Assembly (NCBI GenBank): GCA_022747635.1
Contig: JAKTNV010000006.1
Coordinates: forward strand, 69,251,090 to 69,315,089
DNA length: 64,000 bases
From: Hetaerina americana
Lineage: Eukaryota; Arthropoda; Insecta; Odonata; Calopterygidae
Direction: 5' to 3'
Every line of letters begins with the position of its first letter. Within the stretch, counting starts at the first letter, position 1. The notes beneath the pieces are model-generated. The model did no database searches. It was not told where the DNA came from and saw only the letters and a list, made by a program, of their open reading frames with translations. Below, one piece after another: positions 61,861-64,000 of the stretch. The translations under genes and the position numbers were made by a program.

Positions 61861-64000
61861 TGCACAACATTTTGCACTCATTGCACAACTTTCCTTAAAT
61901 TGAACAAATTCGAATTTCCTCTTAAATCCGGCTTTCAGGGACCCCTAGCAGTATGCAAAACGTTACGCTTCCCAAAACCTGCGTATTAACGCTCTCGTCT
62001 AGCCAAGCTTACAGCACTCGGGTAGGAAATCGCTCATGCCAACGAGAGCAGATCTTCCATTTTAGCGCCGAAAGAAAATATTATTCCCTTAATCAACATG
62101 ATAAATAGCCACATGGATAAGGGAGGGTAAAATGAGGGAAGGTAGAGTAAGGCGAGAGCGGAGAATCGAGGTAGTGGGTGTTGGAAAGGGGAGGTTAGGG
62201 GGAGTGGGTGAGAGGGATGGACGGGAGATGGCATAAAAATGGGGAAAAGAAAAAGTGAAAGGGTTTATATTCTTTGGGAAGAAACAACGACAGAACGAAA
62301 TGCCTCGTAGACGAAGAAGGAGAACCAATAAATTAAAGGAAAAACAAATTCTGCATGTGAGGCAAGGAGAGAGTTGGGGTTAAGAGAAATGGAGGGAGTT
62401 GGAGTGAGGGCTCGGGCAGCAGAAATGTATTTTTTCCTCCCTTTTACAGGCGGAGCAGGGTGGGATCAAATTATTTTGGATCGCGTCCAAGTAAAAACGT
62501 AGCGGAGAAAGGGAAGGGCTTATTTTTTTAAGCCAGCGTCTTCACCCGGGTTCCCCGTCGAGAAGGGAGTCGAGAGGTAGTGCAATGCACGGCAAGTGGA
62601 GGGGGGCGGGGATGGCGGAGAGGCGTTGGTGCAAAGAGATTGAAAAAGACGGGGGGGCTGCAGGCGGAATGGCAGGCGGAGTCCACCGGGCGAGAAATGG
62701 AATCTTCCTCTAGAGTAGGGAGGGGATAAAAAAAAGGGAGGAGGACACATTAAAAGACATCATCGCAATGAGTGCAGATGCAAGGGTGAGAGCTCGATCA
62801 AGTAGGGAGAGAGGAAGGAGATTGGGAAGGGAAGAAAAGATGCAGGAAGAAAGGAGAAATTTCCAGACGAAGAGAAAGCCCTTTTAAAAGTGAAGCTCTC
62901 GCAAGATTCTCAGTGTGGCGCGTTAAAGAAATCACGGTAAAAAAAAGTTCGCCTCCTTCAAATCGCTGAATAGGTCAGGAAGGAATAAAAATCACTTGTT
63001 AATCTCTTCTCACACTAGCACATTCTTCCCAGACTGGCGTATTAACACTCAGAAATTCTTGGCAAAGTGGTGCTAAATAGGTTTACCCACGCTCGTTCAA
63101 AGCTATGGTAAAAGCGACTGAACTCCACTCCTCAACTTTCTCACCTTTTTTACCACTTTTCACATGGCAACTCTGGCTCTTATTTTTTTTTAAATGTGAA
63201 AGGAATTAAAGATTTTATGCAGTTACGGAGGTTTTGTGAGGAGTAGTTAACATTGATAATTCGCTATGCTGCATAATAAAGCGGAGAATATTTGTGTCAC
63301 AGGCACGCGCTTTCAAGTGTGTTTTTAGTTAAAACTGATGATAAATATAGGTTTCTTTAAATAGAAAGAACATTCTTTTTTTACAACTATGATAAAATTC
63401 CATTTATATTATTCTCATTTGTCCCGTTTATTCGCCAGGTAAGAACTTCTAAAATACATCGATGGCTGATATATTAAAAGGATCATTTAGTGACAAGTGA
63501 AAACTGTGGAAATTAGATATCTAATAAGTAAAGATAAGAAAAAATAGGGTAAAAGCAAATTCAAATACAGGTCTTACTAGCTGGGTAACTTAAAAGAGAA
63601 ATCAACATGTCTTTGAAACCAATAACAGAAACATATGATGGTTAAAACTGCAAACAGCAAAATTATACATGAAAACGCAGAGTTATGGGTACAAAAACAA
63701 GCAGGCATTGGTACCAAATAATGAATTGCATTTAACAATTTTTTGGATGATTAAATAAAAGGCACTCTCGTATAAACCTGATTTAAATATTTTAAAGTAA
63801 TTCCATTTTTTAAATTTCAACAGTTTTCCAACAACTAAGAGAATGAGAGATCAATTAAGAAATCTGCTGATGTTGCTAGTTTAAATGAAATGAAATGAAA
63901 TAATCTCTTTTAATTAACTAGCTTTTGGAATGTAGACAGATACACAAATTTGAAATTAAAAGTAAATAATGATTATGAAGTCGTGAATTAATAACAGATT
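61861..64000. other. AT-rich DNA with purine-biased block 62100-62880
   Basis: The plus strand is G/A-rich between about 62100 and 62880, including GGAGGGGGGCGGGGATGG near 62600 and G-runs, giving low-complexity Pro/Ser minus frames. The rest to the window end is AT-rich without recognised features. Confidence 0.4.

Overview
The window looks like a gene-poor, repeat-rich stretch of a metazoan nuclear genome, most likely an arthropod. The reasons are the transposon mix (mariner-type DNA transposons, RTE-clade and CR1/L2-like LINEs, a Penelope-like retroelement with a GIY-YIG domain, several tRNA-headed SINEs), the many long (TA)n arrays, and AT-rich DNA broken by purine- or pyrimidine-biased GC-rich blocks. 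There is no bacterial organisation: no operons, no dense ORFs, no CRISPR. I could not recognise a host protein-coding gene, a functional tRNA or an rRNA. Species-level assignment is not possible from what I can see.

Layout. 1-14.9 kb: mostly AT-rich unique-looking DNA with a foldback element (909-1019), a (TA)n array (3102-3168), a 92-bp mariner-type MITE (3379-3470), a perfect hairpin (3761-3793), a possible reverse transcriptase (RT) relic near 4.75 kb, a rearranged SINE fragment (4941-5040) and three copies of one conserved block (5.6, 8.5 and 10.2 kb). 14.9-19.2 kb: a dense transposon cluster holding an internally deleted mariner, a 753-bp deleted mariner, a tRNA-derived SINE, a 117-bp-arm perfect palindrome, and a head-to-head pair of Penelope-like elements (PLEs), all separated by (TA)n arrays. 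19.2-29.8 kb: AT-rich DNA, a CR1-like fragment (~20.3 kb), two SINE copies (22.0 and 22.6 kb), GC-rich strand-biased blocks (23.4 and 25.3-26.8 kb), and an inverted SINE cluster (27.2-27.85 kb). 29.8-39.5 kb: the second transposon cluster, with three copies of one RTE LINE (A, minus; B, minus; C, plus). Copy A is interrupted by a 753-bp deleted mariner and by a nearly full-length 1322-bp mariner. PLE relics and SINE fragments follow. 40.3-41.5 kb: a CR1/L2-like LINE 3' half. 43.3-44.2 kb: a third 753-bp mariner inside a (TA)n array. 45-64 kb: AT-rich DNA, purine-biased GC-rich blocks (48.7-50.4 and 62.1-62.9 kb), a CpG-rich block (57.46-57.96 kb), pyrimidine-rich DNA (58.0-58.75 kb), and old SINE/LINE fragments at 60-62 kb.

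How the parts relate. Almost every recognisable unit is mobile, and many abut a (TA)n array at one or both ends. Mariners target TA. The LINE, PLE and SINE copies here are also bounded by TA arrays, so the arrays look like either landing sites or products of 3' tails. The most informative observations are: (1) a patch of about 700 bp shared by LINE copies A and C that carries the same set of disabling mutations although the flanking LINE sequence differs, suggesting gene conversion or a shared defective source; (2) three equal-length 753-bp deleted mariners that keep a transposase N-terminal DNA-binding ORF but lack the catalytic core; (3) repeated head-to-head PLE 3' ends with hairpins that resemble hammerhead-ribozyme cores.
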